Notes: generated by a model not told the origin, from the letters alone. Shown: positions 7,891-17,398, numbered from the stretch's first letter. The stretch: DNA of 62,258 nt from Bacillus sp. V59.32b (GCF_003429085.1 NZ_QVTC01000040.1:1-62258); one strand, 5' to 3'. Translations and numbers: made by a program.

Positions 7891-8604
7891 TTACTTGATT
7901 TTTGCGATATATTCTTCAAGATCTTGTCTGGATGAAGCATCAAGAGATTGGATTCTTTGTTCAAAAAGGCCTGTCGCGAAGTGATATAGCTCCAAATCCA
8001 TTTGATTATGCTCCTTGATCAGTGTAGTGATTTCTTCCGGTAGCTGGATGTTGTCTGTTTGCTGTTTTGTAAATTTCTGCTTCTTATATATCTGCTTCGT
8101 CCATCCAAATTCGTTTTTTATTAAAAACAAAGACTCATCAAAACGTTCAGTGAGGCCCACAAACGAGAAATCTTGCAACAGGTGTTTTTTTGCCGTTTCC
8201 AAGTCCGGCTTTCCCCCTGTGATCAAACGCGTTTGAAAATCAGCAGTTTTAGAGCGAAACTCATCAAGATAGGCTTTGAAATCCATGTTTTTAGCACGAT
8301 CATGCTTGCCATGACTCGGTCTGTTCTTAAGATAATGATAGAAAGAAACAACCCGGTCAACAGGGTCGCTCAGCATGGTAATATAGGTGTAAGGTTTGGA
8401 AAAAAGTTCATGGATACCATAATTGAAATGGCCCCCAATACAGCTTAACCCTTGTATCATATCCTGATTTAGCTCTCTTAATCTTGGTTCATTTCCAAAC
8501 CATGTCTGATCTATCGGATATTGCTTTTTTATCAAGCTGGTAAGGGAAGATCCAGCCATTTTTTGAGGGTTTAAAAAAATCAGCAGTCGATCCTGTTCAT
8601 TCAT
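7891..8604 (-). CDS. sulfotransferase family 2 protein, divergent PAPS loop
   Basis: 237 residues of the PAPS-dependent sulfotransferase type (Pfam Sulfotransfer_2 style), expected to move sulfate from PAPS to a sugar or protein hydroxyl. The 5'-phosphosulfate loop is altered: PQKMAGSS at 13-20 where the neighbours have PKTxGTT, although Lys, Ala and Gly are kept. The 3'-phosphate motif reads LSDPVDRVVSFY (78-89), with Ser replacing the first Arg. The GGH...YGIH segment (57-65) that may hold the catalytic base is intact. It lies 15 bases from the broken kinase gene and 34 bases before the CgeD-like gene. The changes could mean different activity or loss of it. Confidence 0.8.
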   Translation of the reverse strand: MNEQDRLLIFLNPQKMAGSSLTSLIKKQYPIDQTWFGNEPRLRELNQDMIQGLSCIGGHFNYGIHELFSKPYTYITMLSDPVDRVVSFYHYLKNRPSHGKHDRAKNMDFKAYLDEFRSKTADFQTRLITGGKPDLETAKKHLLQDFSFVGLTERFDESLFLIKNEFGWTKQIYKKQKFTKQQTDNIQLPEEITTLIKEHNQMDLELYHFATGLFEQRIQSLDASSRQDLEEYIAKIK

Positions 8605-8619
8605 TATCAGCAGCTTCCT

Positions 8620-9228
8620 TTAAGATCTTTTTTTAAAATACTCGGGTACCCCTGTTTTCCATTCATCATATATTCTTGGGTCGATCCGTTCGACATGATC
8701 CAAAAATTCATCAAGCAGGTTCAACCTTTTAAATCTCTGCAGCAATCTTGTTGGATATGGGGATTCTTTAATATAGGAATTCGAATGGTCAATGATTCTC
8801 ATCCTGCGGCCTTTTCTGGAAAAGACGACATGCCGTGGAATGACGTCCAGTCTGGTGAATTTCAATCTCTTTAGTTCGTCGAGCATTTCGAGCAATCTTT
8901 TCACCAGCATTTCCGTGATATGACCTTTTTACATTAAATCTTCCAGTGACGGACCATCGACATACTCCATTACAATGTAATTGTCTCCCACCTCAAAAAT
9001 TCTTGGCATAAGGTACGAATCCTGCCCTTGTCTCATGGCATCCGCTTCTTTTTTAGCCGCATTCATGCCAGAAAATATTTTTACACATCTTCTTCGCGAT
9101 AATTTGAATACAGCCCCCTGAACACCTTTACCGATTAATGGATAATTAGTGGGATTTTCCACTTCTACGCCGTGCTCCCCTTTAGTAACGTTAATTTTCC
9201 GGAAGTCTTGCCCATATTTTTCTTTCAT
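8620..9228 (-). pseudogene. protein-kinase-like gene interrupted by an in-frame TAA
   Basis: One reading frame runs from ATG at 9228 to 8620 with a single TAA at 8929-8931. Before the stop are a kinase N-lobe glycine loop (IGKGVQGAVFKL), an ATP-binding Lys in RCVKIF and the hinge YIVMEYVDGPSLEDLM. After it, in the same frame, come RLDVIPRHVVF (catalytic-loop position) and IIDHSNSY (DFG position). Removing the stop gives an intact ~202-residue protein like the short YrzF-type Ser/Thr kinase-like proteins of bacilli. An ATG at 8910 could restart the C-lobe, but neither half would be a working kinase. Cause may be a real nonsense mutation (for example AAA to TAA) or a base-call error. Confidence 0.8.
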
Positions 9229-9318
9229 GCTTTTTCCTCCTTATAAACTTCATAAACCATGGGATATCTTATGAAGAATCCAGAAAGCGGGAAGTGTTAA
9301 AGCCTATGCAACCTTCCT

Positions 9319-10044
9319 TCAATTTTGGATATTCATATAATTCTTTAATTCTCGCTTCGATCTAAAGTCTAATTGGTCGATTTTTTCCAGCAGCAATTTT
9401 TTTGAAAAATCATAAAGTTTCAAGTCCAATTCATTTCTTATTTCAAGTTCGGCTACCACATTTTTTGGAAGCTTCTCGATGGATGGGCGTTTTTTCGTAA
9501 CATTGACTTTTTGGTAGGTGATGTCATCCCAGCCGAACGCCTTTTTCATTAAAAAAAGGGATTCATCGAACATTTCCGAAAGACCGACAATCGCAAAGTC
9601 ATTTTTAATATTCTCTTTTGCTGCCTCCAAGTTTGGGGATTTTATATTGCCTGAAATCCTGCGGGTATGCTGATTCGATGATTTCAGGGGAAATTCCTGA
9701 ATAAAATCCATTAAATCCATTGTGACGACTGCCGGATACGCTTTATGGTGGGGCCTTTCCAAAATATAATAGTATTCCGATACGACACGATCTATTGGAT
9801 CCCGAAGCATCGTGAAATACGTATAGGGCTTGTGAAAATGTTGATGGAGCCCATACCAGCAATGGCCTCCAACACACTTTAGATCCTTTTTCTTCAGTTT
9901 CTGTTCCAATTTTGGCAGCATATCCTTTTCCATATGAAACCACACCTCACGAGGATCATACTGCTTCTGAATGATATTTTTCATTGTCGTACCGCCGGTT
10001 TTCGGGATATGCATATAGATTAATAGTTTTTCATCGTTTTTCAT
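9319..10044 (-). CDS. PAPS-dependent sulfotransferase (family 2)
   Basis: 241 residues. The canonical 5'-phosphosulfate-binding loop PKTGGTT is at 14-20 and the 3'-phosphate motif LRDPIDRVVSEYY at 80-92. CVGGHCWYGLHQHF (57-70) carries the likely catalytic His in the heparan-sulfate 2-O-sulfotransferase-like group. A conserved VGLSEMFDESLFLM block follows near the middle. No signal peptide or membrane helix, so it acts in the cytoplasm, presumably of the mother cell. It is the third gene of the minus-strand operon. The natural acceptor cannot be read from sequence; the neighbouring glycosyltransferases suggest a spore-surface saccharide. Confidence 0.88.
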   Translation of the reverse strand: MKNDEKLLIYMHIPKTGGTTMKNIIQKQYDPREVWFHMEKDMLPKLEQKLKKKDLKCVGGHCWYGLHQHFHKPYTYFTMLRDPIDRVVSEYYYILERPHHKAYPAVVTMDLMDFIQEFPLKSSNQHTRRISGNIKSPNLEAAKENIKNDFAIVGLSEMFDESLFLMKKAFGWDDITYQKVNVTKKRPSIEKLPKNVVAELEIRNELDLKLYDFSKKLLLEKIDQLDFRSKRELKNYMNIQN

Positions 10045-10060
10045 TATCGATTCACAACCC

Positions 10061-10798
10061 TTATTTCAACTGTTTATTTTTAAAAGCCTTGAATTCCAGT
10101 TTTGATACGAAATCAAGCGCCTGCATGTTTTCATTTAATAACCGTTTTGAATAGTCATATAAATCATAATCCAAACGGTTTTTTTCCATGATGATTTCTA
10201 TTATTCCCCTGGGAAATTCACTTTGTTTCGGGCGGCCCGCTGTTACGTTGGAGCTCGCATAATCTATATTCCTCCAGCCTAAATACTTCTTCATGAGAAA
10301 GATTGATTCATCGAACATTTCTGTCAATCCTACAACTGAATAGTATTCGTGCAAATGTTCCTTTGCTTTTTCCAAGTCAGGCTTTTTTTCACCGGATAAA
10401 AACCGTGTTTGGTGATTGACCATTGGTGAACGTTCATTTTTCGCTTCGTCGATGATAAAATCGGAGAAACTCATCGTTTTCACTTTTTCATGCATGCGGT
10501 TATTCGGGCTTCTTAATGCAAAGTAATAAGTGGAAATGATCCTTTCCACAGGATCACGCAGCATTGTTAAATAGGAAAAAGGTTTATTGAAGCGGCGGTG
10601 AACGCCGAATCTGCAATGCCCGTATAACACTTCTGCCCTTTCCACTTCTTCTTCCGACAGCTTATCTAACTGGGGAAACCTGATGATATTCCGCTTGTCA
10701 TATTGATTGTCGATTATCTGCCGGATCGTCGTTCCTGCCGTCTTCGGAATATGGCTGAATATTAACAGCTCCCCTGGATTGCCGTAATTTCCTTTCAT
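10061..10798 (-). CDS. PAPS-dependent sulfotransferase (family 2)
   Basis: I place the start at the ATG at 10798 (245 residues), which has AGAGG upstream and matches the N-terminal length of its paralogues. An upstream in-frame ATG at 10882 overlaps the previous stop by one base and would add 28 residues. Motifs are PKTAGTT (18-24), GHCRFGVHRRF, LRDPVERIISTYY and VGLTEMFDESIFLM. It is one of four paralogues in the window, about as divergent from each other as separate specificities would be. It is second gene of the operon behind the double GT2, so sulfation and chain building are co-expressed. Confidence 0.87.
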   Translation of the reverse strand: MKGNYGNPGELLIFSHIPKTAGTTIRQIIDNQYDKRNIIRFPQLDKLSEEEVERAEVLYGHCRFGVHRRFNKPFSYLTMLRDPVERIISTYYFALRSPNNRMHEKVKTMSFSDFIIDEAKNERSPMVNHQTRFLSGEKKPDLEKAKEHLHEYYSVVGLTEMFDESIFLMKKYLGWRNIDYASSNVTAGRPKQSEFPRGIIEIIMEKNRLDYDLYDYSKRLLNENMQALDFVSKLEFKAFKNKQLK

Positions 10799-10881
10799 CC
10801 TGGCACCTGCCTCTTTTGTAGTACTATAGCTTATGGACAAAATAACGGTATTGTCATAGACATTTTTGCTATTTACATCCA

Positions 10882-12939
10882 TTAAATTGTAATGGGAAAC
10901 TCACCCTTCAGCCTAATGGCCTTTTTCTCATCGGGTATAAAGGCATAGGCATACAAAATATGTTTGCCTTCTGGCAAGAGAGAGGTATCACACACGGTCC
11001 ACCATCCAGATTCCAGAAAGCTCTCATCATTAAACTTGGCTGAGATATCTTTTCGTTCGCGATTTACTTTTGTATGCGCCACTACCAGATCGTCCTGGTT
11101 GGCGACAAATACTTGCATTCTTGAAGATTTTTTTGATTGGTTAATAGCCCAGCCGAACAGCTCCAATTTGCCTCCGTTATGGGTACCATTTATCCGGCCA
11201 AGTATGGTTTCATCAGAGTCTATTACTTTTCCGGCTAATTCGTTTAGTTCCATCAAACGATTCAGCCTGTACTCCACTTCAAAATTACCGCTGCTTAAAT
11301 CAAGATTTCTGTTGTAAAACGGGTCTTCTTCGATGATATTCCGCCATCTGCCTTTGAGAATGGCCGCTTCCTTCTGGCTGATCGATCGCCTTTTGGCATC
11401 ATTGCTTTGGCCGCGGCTTTTTGATTCATGATGAAGCAGTACAACCTGTGGCAGGAGCACATTGAAATACCCTTTATCCAATAATCTCAGGCAAAAATCC
11501 ACATCATTGAATTCAATCGCTAAGTTCTCGTCCATTCCCCCGATTGCTTCATAAAGTGATTTTTTGACCATTAAACAAGCGCCAGTCACGGCCGAAAAAT
11601 TTGAAACAGCTAAAAGCCTGTTGAAATAGCCGGAAAAGTCATGTGGCTTTCCTTTATAGCAATGATCGCTTACGCCGTGTATGCCCATGATCACACCCGC
11701 ATGCTGGATCGTTTTGTCCGGGTAAAGCAATTTCACCCCCACGGCGCCAATATCCCGCCGCATTGCCTGGCCTGCCATTTCCTGCAGCCAATCTGGAGAT
11801 AGTATTTCAATATCGTTGTTTAATAGAAGAATTAATTCTCCTTTTGCTTGTTTCACTGCCTGGTTATTGATTGTCGACCAATTATAGGGAATATCCATTT
11901 TTACGATACTCATTTTTTTGCCTTGGGATGCTTTCCATTTTTCAAAAACTGCAAACGTTTCCTCCTCTACACTCCCGTTATCGACAACAATAATTTCAAA
12001 ATTGGAGTAAGTTGTCTGGTCAAAAATAGATTGTAAACACGTATCTAGTAAATCTGCCTTATCTCGTGTGGGGATAATAATAGATATCATTGGATTAGTT
12101 TTCGTTTGATAATGAACGAGGAAAGTTTGGGAAGATTTCTGGATCTTCTTCACGGTCGCTGTTTCCTGCCTTCTCGTAAGGGCTTCTTCAACAGCTTTTA
12201 TCGATTGCGGGATTAGAAGCTTTTGCTTAAGCTTTTTCGAAAAAGATGCTTCCCGTTTGTGATATAAAATCTTCGGAATGTGATAGATTTTATCTGATAC
12301 TTCGCTGAGCCGGAGTGCCAGTTCACTGTTCTCGATTCCTTTGTATTGTTTGTGGAAGCCGTTAATCTTGCGTACAGCTGCTGTTTTATATACGCATAGA
12401 TTCAGGCTGTATCTTTGCGCCAAAAACGTATCCGGGGACCATCCAGGCTTAAAAAATGGGGAATGCCTTTTTCCTTCATTATTGATTTGGTCTTCATCAC
12501 TGTAAATGAGAGCTGCATCCCGGTGCTTATTTATTATTGCTGCATTCTCGAATAGGGCATGTTCACTTAATATATCTCCCGGCTCCAACAACGCCATATA
12601 ATCGCCAGCTGCTTCTTCCAGTGCGGCATTTTTTAATTCAGCGCTGTTTTCTTTCCGTACCGTGTGAATTTTGAGCCTGGAGTCTTTTATGAATTCTTTG
12701 ATTGCGTTAATCATACTGTTCTTGCTTGAAATGACGAGAATTACCTCAAAATCTGTATACAGCTGTTTAAGTACGGATTGAAGGGATCTTTTCACTTCCT
12801 CAATACTTTCTTTTTGCACGACTGTAATGATTGAAAATAAAGGCCTTGCCTTTAATTGTGAAATACGGGTACGAATATCTTCTTTTTGCTGGTTCGTTAA
12901 GGTATTATACTTTAGCCAGAGCTCATAATCTTCAGACAC
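10882..12939 (-). CDS. two-domain family 2 glycosyltransferase, ~685 aa
   Basis: Two GT2 catalytic domains in one chain. The first (about residues 33-230) has FSIITVVQKES and DEDQ. The second (about 283-510) has MISIIIPTRDKADLLDTC, VVDNGS, LLNNDIEIL and GACLMVKKSLYEAIGGMDE...NDVDFCLRL. A C-terminal beta domain of about 100 residues (from GRINGTHNGGKLELFGWAI) resembles the accessory domain found on cell-surface glycan GTs. I choose the GTG start at 12939 because GGGAGG lies nine bases upstream and the only other candidate starts fall inside the promoter. First gene of the operon with three sulfotransferases. It probably polymerises a repeating glycan. Confidence 0.85.
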   Translation of the reverse strand: MSEDYELWLKYNTLTNQQKEDIRTRISQLKARPLFSIITVVQKESIEEVKRSLQSVLKQLYTDFEVILVISSKNSMINAIKEFIKDSRLKIHTVRKENSAELKNAALEEAAGDYMALLEPGDILSEHALFENAAIINKHRDAALIYSDEDQINNEGKRHSPFFKPGWSPDTFLAQRYSLNLCVYKTAAVRKINGFHKQYKGIENSELALRLSEVSDKIYHIPKILYHKREASFSKKLKQKLLIPQSIKAVEEALTRRQETATVKKIQKSSQTFLVHYQTKTNPMISIIIPTRDKADLLDTCLQSIFDQTTYSNFEIIVVDNGSVEEETFAVFEKWKASQGKKMSIVKMDIPYNWSTINNQAVKQAKGELILLLNNDIEILSPDWLQEMAGQAMRRDIGAVGVKLLYPDKTIQHAGVIMGIHGVSDHCYKGKPHDFSGYFNRLLAVSNFSAVTGACLMVKKSLYEAIGGMDENLAIEFNDVDFCLRLLDKGYFNVLLPQVVLLHHESKSRGQSNDAKRRSISQKEAAILKGRWRNIIEEDPFYNRNLDLSSGNFEVEYRLNRLMELNELAGKVIDSDETILGRINGTHNGGKLELFGWAINQSKKSSRMQVFVANQDDLVVAHTKVNRERKDISAKFNDESFLESGWWTVCDTSLLPEGKHILYAYAFIPDEKKAIRLKGEFPITI

Positions 12940-12981
12940 ATTTCTTTGCCTCCCAAAATAACTTTTCTTCAATACACTATC

Positions 12982-13009
12982 TATCATATGAAACAAAACA
13001 GACTGTCGT
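12982..13009 (-). promoter_or_regulatory. sigma-K type promoter of the sulfotransferase operon
   Basis: On the minus strand, AC at 13009-13008, a 17-base spacer, then CATATGATA at 12990-12982, an exact fit to AC-N17-CATANNNTA. It lies about 45 bases before the GTG start and overlaps the right half of the terminator of the upstream mnxG gene. Confidence 0.55.
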
Positions 13010-13032
13010 TAAACCGCAACAGCCTGTTTTTT
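12991..13032 (-). terminator. terminator after mnxG (first cassette)
   Basis: Minus-strand imperfect hairpin AACAGGCTGT.../...ACAGTCTGTT followed by TTGTTT. It separates the mnx cassette from the glycosyltransferase operon. Confidence 0.6.
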
Positions 13033-13073
13033 GCTTAGAAAAACTAATGGCACTAAATTTTCGTTTGCAACAC

Positions 13074-16000
13074 CTACTGATCCTTCTCCTGCTGATTTTT
13101 CAGCATTGCCAATTCATCCTGTTTCTTATCAAGCACCCTCATAATACCCCAGAGTCCCAATTCAATGTCCCAGCGGATATTGCCGGACCGGTACAGATAA
13201 TCTCCGGGTATGTTCGCGCCGCCTACAATCGGTAAATCATCAGACGTTCCCACCGTATTCTGTCCCTTAACCGATATGATGCTTGAATTAACATCTTCCG
13301 GGCTTCTTAACCAGCTATGGCCATGGATTGCAAACGTATGGGCGCGGGCGCGTTCGGCCGGAAAGACAAAGCGGAACGTGACCGGGTCACCCGGATAAGC
13401 AAGAAATACCGGTGTCGCAGGGTCTTTATGAACTTTTGAACTAAACACGCTTGAAATGGCGTCAAACTTCTTCACTCGATTGCTGAATCGTTCGTTGCGG
13501 TAATTAAACCCTCTCGAACCCTGATCTTCAGGATCTGCTTCTTCTTCCTCAGGCTCGACAAGCAACGGCTCCGGATCAATGATCAACCTTCCGTCTTTAT
13601 CTTCCAATCGGACTCCATCGTGCATGATAAGAACAAAGTCACGGAACTCTCCGAGAAGCGGATGGGAAATGATTAACTGGCTGAGCGACTTAAAAGTAGT
13701 ATCTGAAACAGAATGGACTTCTTTTCGCGTCACCGGGTCCAAATGCCTTGATCCCTTCGGCTCGGCGATAAGGATGCCAAATGCCCCGTGGTGGCGATGG
13801 TTTCGGACATCTGCCATATCCCACAAATTACAGGAGCCCACTGCATGGTCCACATGCCAGCGATACGTGATCTTTTCACCCGGCCCTACGGTTTGGTCAG
13901 GATTAAAACCGACTGTCGCTCCATCTGAACCTTGAACCACATAATTTAATAGCTGCGCATGCAATGAAATTCGATCTGATGGTGGAAAGTCAGCGTTGAC
14001 AGGTACTTCAGGATAACCATGCCTCCCGTTATGGTGATCCTCTTCATCAAGCATATTATGAAGGGTAACCTCGACGCATTCCCCAACATTCGCTCTCAAA
14101 ATAAGCGGCTCCGGGTTCCAGCCCTTTTTAAGCAGTTTTAAATCTTCCTTAAGAATAAACACGATTCCAAAAGGATCGTTATCTCCATACTCATTGTAGA
14201 CTATGGTTGTCCTTACGGCGGCGACGTCAAACTTGCGGACCGGTACATCCGACGGACAAGGATCACCGGGATTCTTCGCAGATTTTGGCACTTTTTCAGT
14301 CTGGATTGGAAGCGATTTCTTTCTTTTCTCAGGAGGACCCCGATCTGGCAATGGAATCAGATGGTCTGCCTGTTCCTTAAACGAACGCATCAAGCCCCAG
14401 TTTCCCAGCCATACATCATCTATCGCTCCATAATGCCAGAGCATATCAAAATCCCCATCGCCTTCCACGCTAAATTCCGCTGTAAAATGCTCAGAGAGTC
14501 CGATATGCTGCTGCTGCACAAGTTCAGAATTCAGGTCGCGCCGCTCCCGGTGCCAACGCTGGCGATGCAAATTGAAACTATGTGATTCTTCGTGAGCTCC
14601 CTGAAACAGGCGGATGCGGACCGGGTCGCCGTTATAGGTTTCCAGCAGCGGTGTGACCGGGTCACCGTTGACAAAGGAACTGAATACATATGCCGGGTCT
14701 TCGTCCGGCGCCTGCAAACGAAACTGTAATGGTTCATTGCGGTAATTGACGCCCATTACTCCCGGATCATCCGGCGCACTCGGAAATGGCGGTTCATTAA
14801 GAGGGCGTCCATTTCTATCAAACAAAAAGGCAAAATCATGTACAAACAAACTGAATTCCCTAAAATCCGGGATTAACGGGTGAACGATTGTCGCCTGAGT
14901 GCCGGATTGAATCGCTTCTCCAGTAAAAGAATCAAGGAATTTGGATCCCCTCGCTTGTATATTTGTTCCCGCAAACAATCCATGCTGCTGGTGCGAGTTG
15001 GCAAATAAATGGTCGTGCCAGAATACCCCTCTTAATTCCACGTCTGCGAACCATTGATAGTGGATCGTCTGGCCCGGAAGCACAGATGAATCATAGTTCC
15101 AGCCGATATTTGCTCCATCGGAAACAATCGGGTCAAATTTGACGAAGTGTACATGCATGCCGCACTCATATGTCCGTTCAATCAGCTGGAAAGCATTGCC
15201 CCCTATCGTTTCAGGAAGCTTGTTCGTGAATTTCAGCCTGATACAATCCCCCGCATTAGCACGAAAGACGAGCGGTTCCGGTTTTTTACGGCCGGCAAGT
15301 ACTGCTTCTTCATCCTCGGCCAGGACAAATATCCGCCCTTCAGGATCATGCCACCCTTCATTGTTATAAACAATGGGAAGCTGGATGGCCACAACATTGA
15401 ATTCAACATCCCGGTGAATACCATCAATACAAGGATTGACGAATACAGCACCCGGACGGGCATTTGGGGCGAACTGGTTTTCTTCCAGCTCGGTCGGTTG
15501 CCGGTCATTTTCAATCCCAAGCGGAGGACGCGGAGCTTTAAATCCTGGTTTACCAGGAATAAAGTTTGGAAAGCCTGGCATTGCAGGAGTGGGAGCAGGC
15601 GGCGGAGACCGGTCCGGAAGAGGCTGGAGTGCTTGAATCGGTACACCGTTGGGATAGGACTGGCTGCCATCCTGCAACGTATTAAATATTCTTTGCATTC
15701 CCCACATCCCTTCCCCGAAATGGGGATAAAGATGGCAGTGAATAATAACATCACCAAAAGCTTCCTGCAGGCTTCCGGCACCGTATAAAGGCGATACCGT
15801 ATATGTGTTTTGCGGGCTTATCGCCTGGGAGTCAATGATCTCCGAGTCCGCATCCTCCGGTTCAAATAACCATTGATGAAGGTGGTAATGAAACACATGG
15901 GTTTCCTGTATTCCCCCATGAATGAGCCTTATTTTAATAGGATCTCCTACGTATGCTTTCAAGATAGGCGTAGCCGGATCCCCAAATACCCAGGAATCGT

Positions 16001-16736
16001 GATTCACTTCTTCTCCTTCACATTCAGGACAAACAACCCCTTCTTCAATCAGCCTCAACCGATTGCGCATCGGTTCAGACCGGTAATTCATGGAGTGGGT
16101 TGCTTCCGGCATCAGCGTATGCGGGCTGATCGGCGTCTCGCCGGTCAAGTCCTTCACTTCCATTTCATCATGAAAATACCAGGCATACTCCCGGTATGAG
16201 GGAAGCAGCGGATGGTGAATATCAGCATAAATTCCACTGTTAAGCGGTTTTCCTGACTCCGGATCTGTCCACCATGATCCTTTTGGTTCGACAATTAACG
16301 CTCCCCACAGCCCATGCACGTTCGAGCCGCTTTCACTTGATAACGTATTGCCTAAATCAGAGAAATAATAAATCCCTTCCCTATCAACATGCCATTCATA
16401 GATGATTTGCCCGTTAGGAGGAACAGTGGAATCTTTATTAAACCCGGCAAGAGCACCGTCAGACGTTTGGACATCATATTCTGCCTGCTGGATGTGAATG
16501 GACGTATCGAACGGGAGCTTGTTTTCATACACTATTTGAATTTCGTCGCCGACATTCGCCCTGATCGTTAATGGCTGCACGAGATCGACTGGTGTAAACG
16601 GGTTTTTCGCAACGAGGTCTTTTATCTTTGATTCATTTTCCTTTAATACATACATCATGCCATTCGGATCGTGGTCACCAAAATTATTGATAACGATCCG
16701 GATTGGAATGGCAATGATATGAAACTCCCTTTTCAA
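13074..16736 (-). CDS. mnxG: giant multicopper oxidase, MnxG type (cassette 1)
   Basis: 1220 residues, close to the ~1217 of Bacillus sp. SG-1 MnxG, the multicopper oxidase that oxidises Mn(II) to Mn(IV) oxide on spores. It is a string of cupredoxin domains. Copper motifs split across domains as in MnxG: HVFHYHLHQW (280-289) and HCHLYPHFGEGMWGM (333-347, type-1/type-3 ligands), then HVH (528-530), HDH (574-576) and HQQH (582-585). Further HxxxxH segments (SHSFNLH, AHTFAIHGH) lie near the C-terminus. The CPEC pair at 236-239 is shared by all three copies. TTG start at 16736 follows AGGAGG by seven bases. It follows mnxF and mnxE in the same operon. Substrate is inferred from family; Fe(II) or organics are alternatives. 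Confidence 0.9.
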   Translation of the reverse strand: MKREFHIIAIPIRIVINNFGDHDPNGMMYVLKENESKIKDLVAKNPFTPVDLVQPLTIRANVGDEIQIVYENKLPFDTSIHIQQAEYDVQTSDGALAGFNKDSTVPPNGQIIYEWHVDREGIYYFSDLGNTLSSESGSNVHGLWGALIVEPKGSWWTDPESGKPLNSGIYADIHHPLLPSYREYAWYFHDEMEVKDLTGETPISPHTLMPEATHSMNYRSEPMRNRLRLIEEGVVCPECEGEEVNHDSWVFGDPATPILKAYVGDPIKIRLIHGGIQETHVFHYHLHQWLFEPEDADSEIIDSQAISPQNTYTVSPLYGAGSLQEAFGDVIIHCHLYPHFGEGMWGMQRIFNTLQDGSQSYPNGVPIQALQPLPDRSPPPAPTPAMPGFPNFIPGKPGFKAPRPPLGIENDRQPTELEENQFAPNARPGAVFVNPCIDGIHRDVEFNVVAIQLPIVYNNEGWHDPEGRIFVLAEDEEAVLAGRKKPEPLVFRANAGDCIRLKFTNKLPETIGGNAFQLIERTYECGMHVHFVKFDPIVSDGANIGWNYDSSVLPGQTIHYQWFADVELRGVFWHDHLFANSHQQHGLFAGTNIQARGSKFLDSFTGEAIQSGTQATIVHPLIPDFREFSLFVHDFAFLFDRNGRPLNEPPFPSAPDDPGVMGVNYRNEPLQFRLQAPDEDPAYVFSSFVNGDPVTPLLETYNGDPVRIRLFQGAHEESHSFNLHRQRWHRERRDLNSELVQQQHIGLSEHFTAEFSVEGDGDFDMLWHYGAIDDVWLGNWGLMRSFKEQADHLIPLPDRGPPEKRKKSLPIQTEKVPKSAKNPGDPCPSDVPVRKFDVAAVRTTIVYNEYGDNDPFGIVFILKEDLKLLKKGWNPEPLILRANVGECVEVTLHNMLDEEDHHNGRHGYPEVPVNADFPPSDRISLHAQLLNYVVQGSDGATVGFNPDQTVGPGEKITYRWHVDHAVGSCNLWDMADVRNHRHHGAFGILIAEPKGSRHLDPVTRKEVHSVSDTTFKSLSQLIISHPLLGEFRDFVLIMHDGVRLEDKDGRLIIDPEPLLVEPEEEEADPEDQGSRGFNYRNERFSNRVKKFDAISSVFSSKVHKDPATPVFLAYPGDPVTFRFVFPAERARAHTFAIHGHSWLRSPEDVNSSIISVKGQNTVGTSDDLPIVGGANIPGDYLYRSGNIRWDIELGLWGIMRVLDKKQDELAMLKNQQEKDQ

Positions 16737-16757
16737 ATATTATCCTCCTTTCTTCGT

Positions 16758-17072
16758 TTAATCTTCATTAAAGCTTGGAATTGGATTGCCTTCCTCTTCA
16801 ATATGAAACACATCGATATCATCGATATGAATCCTGATTCTTTGCCCTTCAATCTCTTGAATGTGTGTCGTTTCGATCTTTATGATGACAAAATCACTTT
16901 TCACGTTCATAATTTCTCCGATGATCAAAAACGGAAAGAAAGGCGTCATAACCAGTACCCTTTTGCCTGTAGCGTCTTCAAAGGTTCGAGATAATACAGC
17001 CTGGCGTATATCATTGATCGCCATGCCCTTATCGGCCAGTTCCCGTGCTGTTTCATGTAAATGGTCAGACAA
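16758..17072 (-). CDS. mnxF: MnxF-like small subunit (cassette 1)
   Basis: 104 residues starting at TTG 17072, with GGAGGTGA upstream. In the SG-1 system MnxE and MnxF are small proteins that co-purify with MnxG as the active Mn oxidase complex and bind copper. This protein has an N-terminal helical part, then VLVMTPFFPFLIIGEI and DFVIIKIETTHIQEIEG beta strands, and ends in acidic residues. Its paralogues in the other cassettes share TP-F-PF-IGI, VETTHFQQLE and IHID. The fold looks LSm-like (inference). It lies 21 bases before mnxG. Confidence 0.85.
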   Translation of the reverse strand: MSDHLHETARELADKGMAINDIRQAVLSRTFEDATGKRVLVMTPFFPFLIIGEIMNVKSDFVIIKIETTHIQEIEGQRIRIHIDDIDVFHIEEEGNPIPSFNED

Positions 17073-17095
17073 TGCAAATCACCTCCATGTCTAAT

Positions 17096-17398
17096 TTATG
17101 GAATTGGAAATCGTCTGTCGCTTTTAAACGGCACAAAGTTAGAAATACTTTCGATTGGTACTGTAAGTGGTGTCGGAAAGCGGTGAAACGGGGCATTATT
17201 CATTTTGATGATGACCGGATCGAGCGTAATCCATCCGTCTGTTACCGTTTTAACAGTACCAGTGAAAATCCCTCTAAAAGTTTGACCGAGGAGGTTAAGC
17301 TGAGTTGATGTGGTGGTCAACAAGATTTCCCGCCCTATCATATCTGCAAACAACTGATTTTCCGGTAGAACTTCAGAACTGTCATTTTTATTTCCCAT
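17096..17398 (-). CDS. mnxE: MnxE-like small subunit (cassette 1)
   Basis: 100 residues from the ATG at 17398, which has AAGAGGTGAG upstream; a GTG nine bases earlier sits inside that site. The core QLNLLGQTFRGIFTGTV and the AP-F-FPTPL-(V/I)P block recur in the other two MnxE copies. The order E-F-G matches the known mnx operon. Its role is a structural and copper-binding partner of MnxG. There is no signal peptide; the complex would assemble in the mother cell and be deposited on the exosporium or outer coat. Confidence 0.85.
   Translation of the reverse strand: MGNKNDSSEVLPENQLFADMIGREILLTTTSTQLNLLGQTFRGIFTGTVKTVTDGWITLDPVIIKMNNAPFHRFPTPLTVPIESISNFVPFKSDRRFPIP

Noticed and set aside
10799-10882. 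28-residue N-terminal extension of the sulfotransferase
   Set aside because: Paralogues begin 8-18 residues before the PAPS loop and a better ribosome binding site precedes the ATG at 10798.
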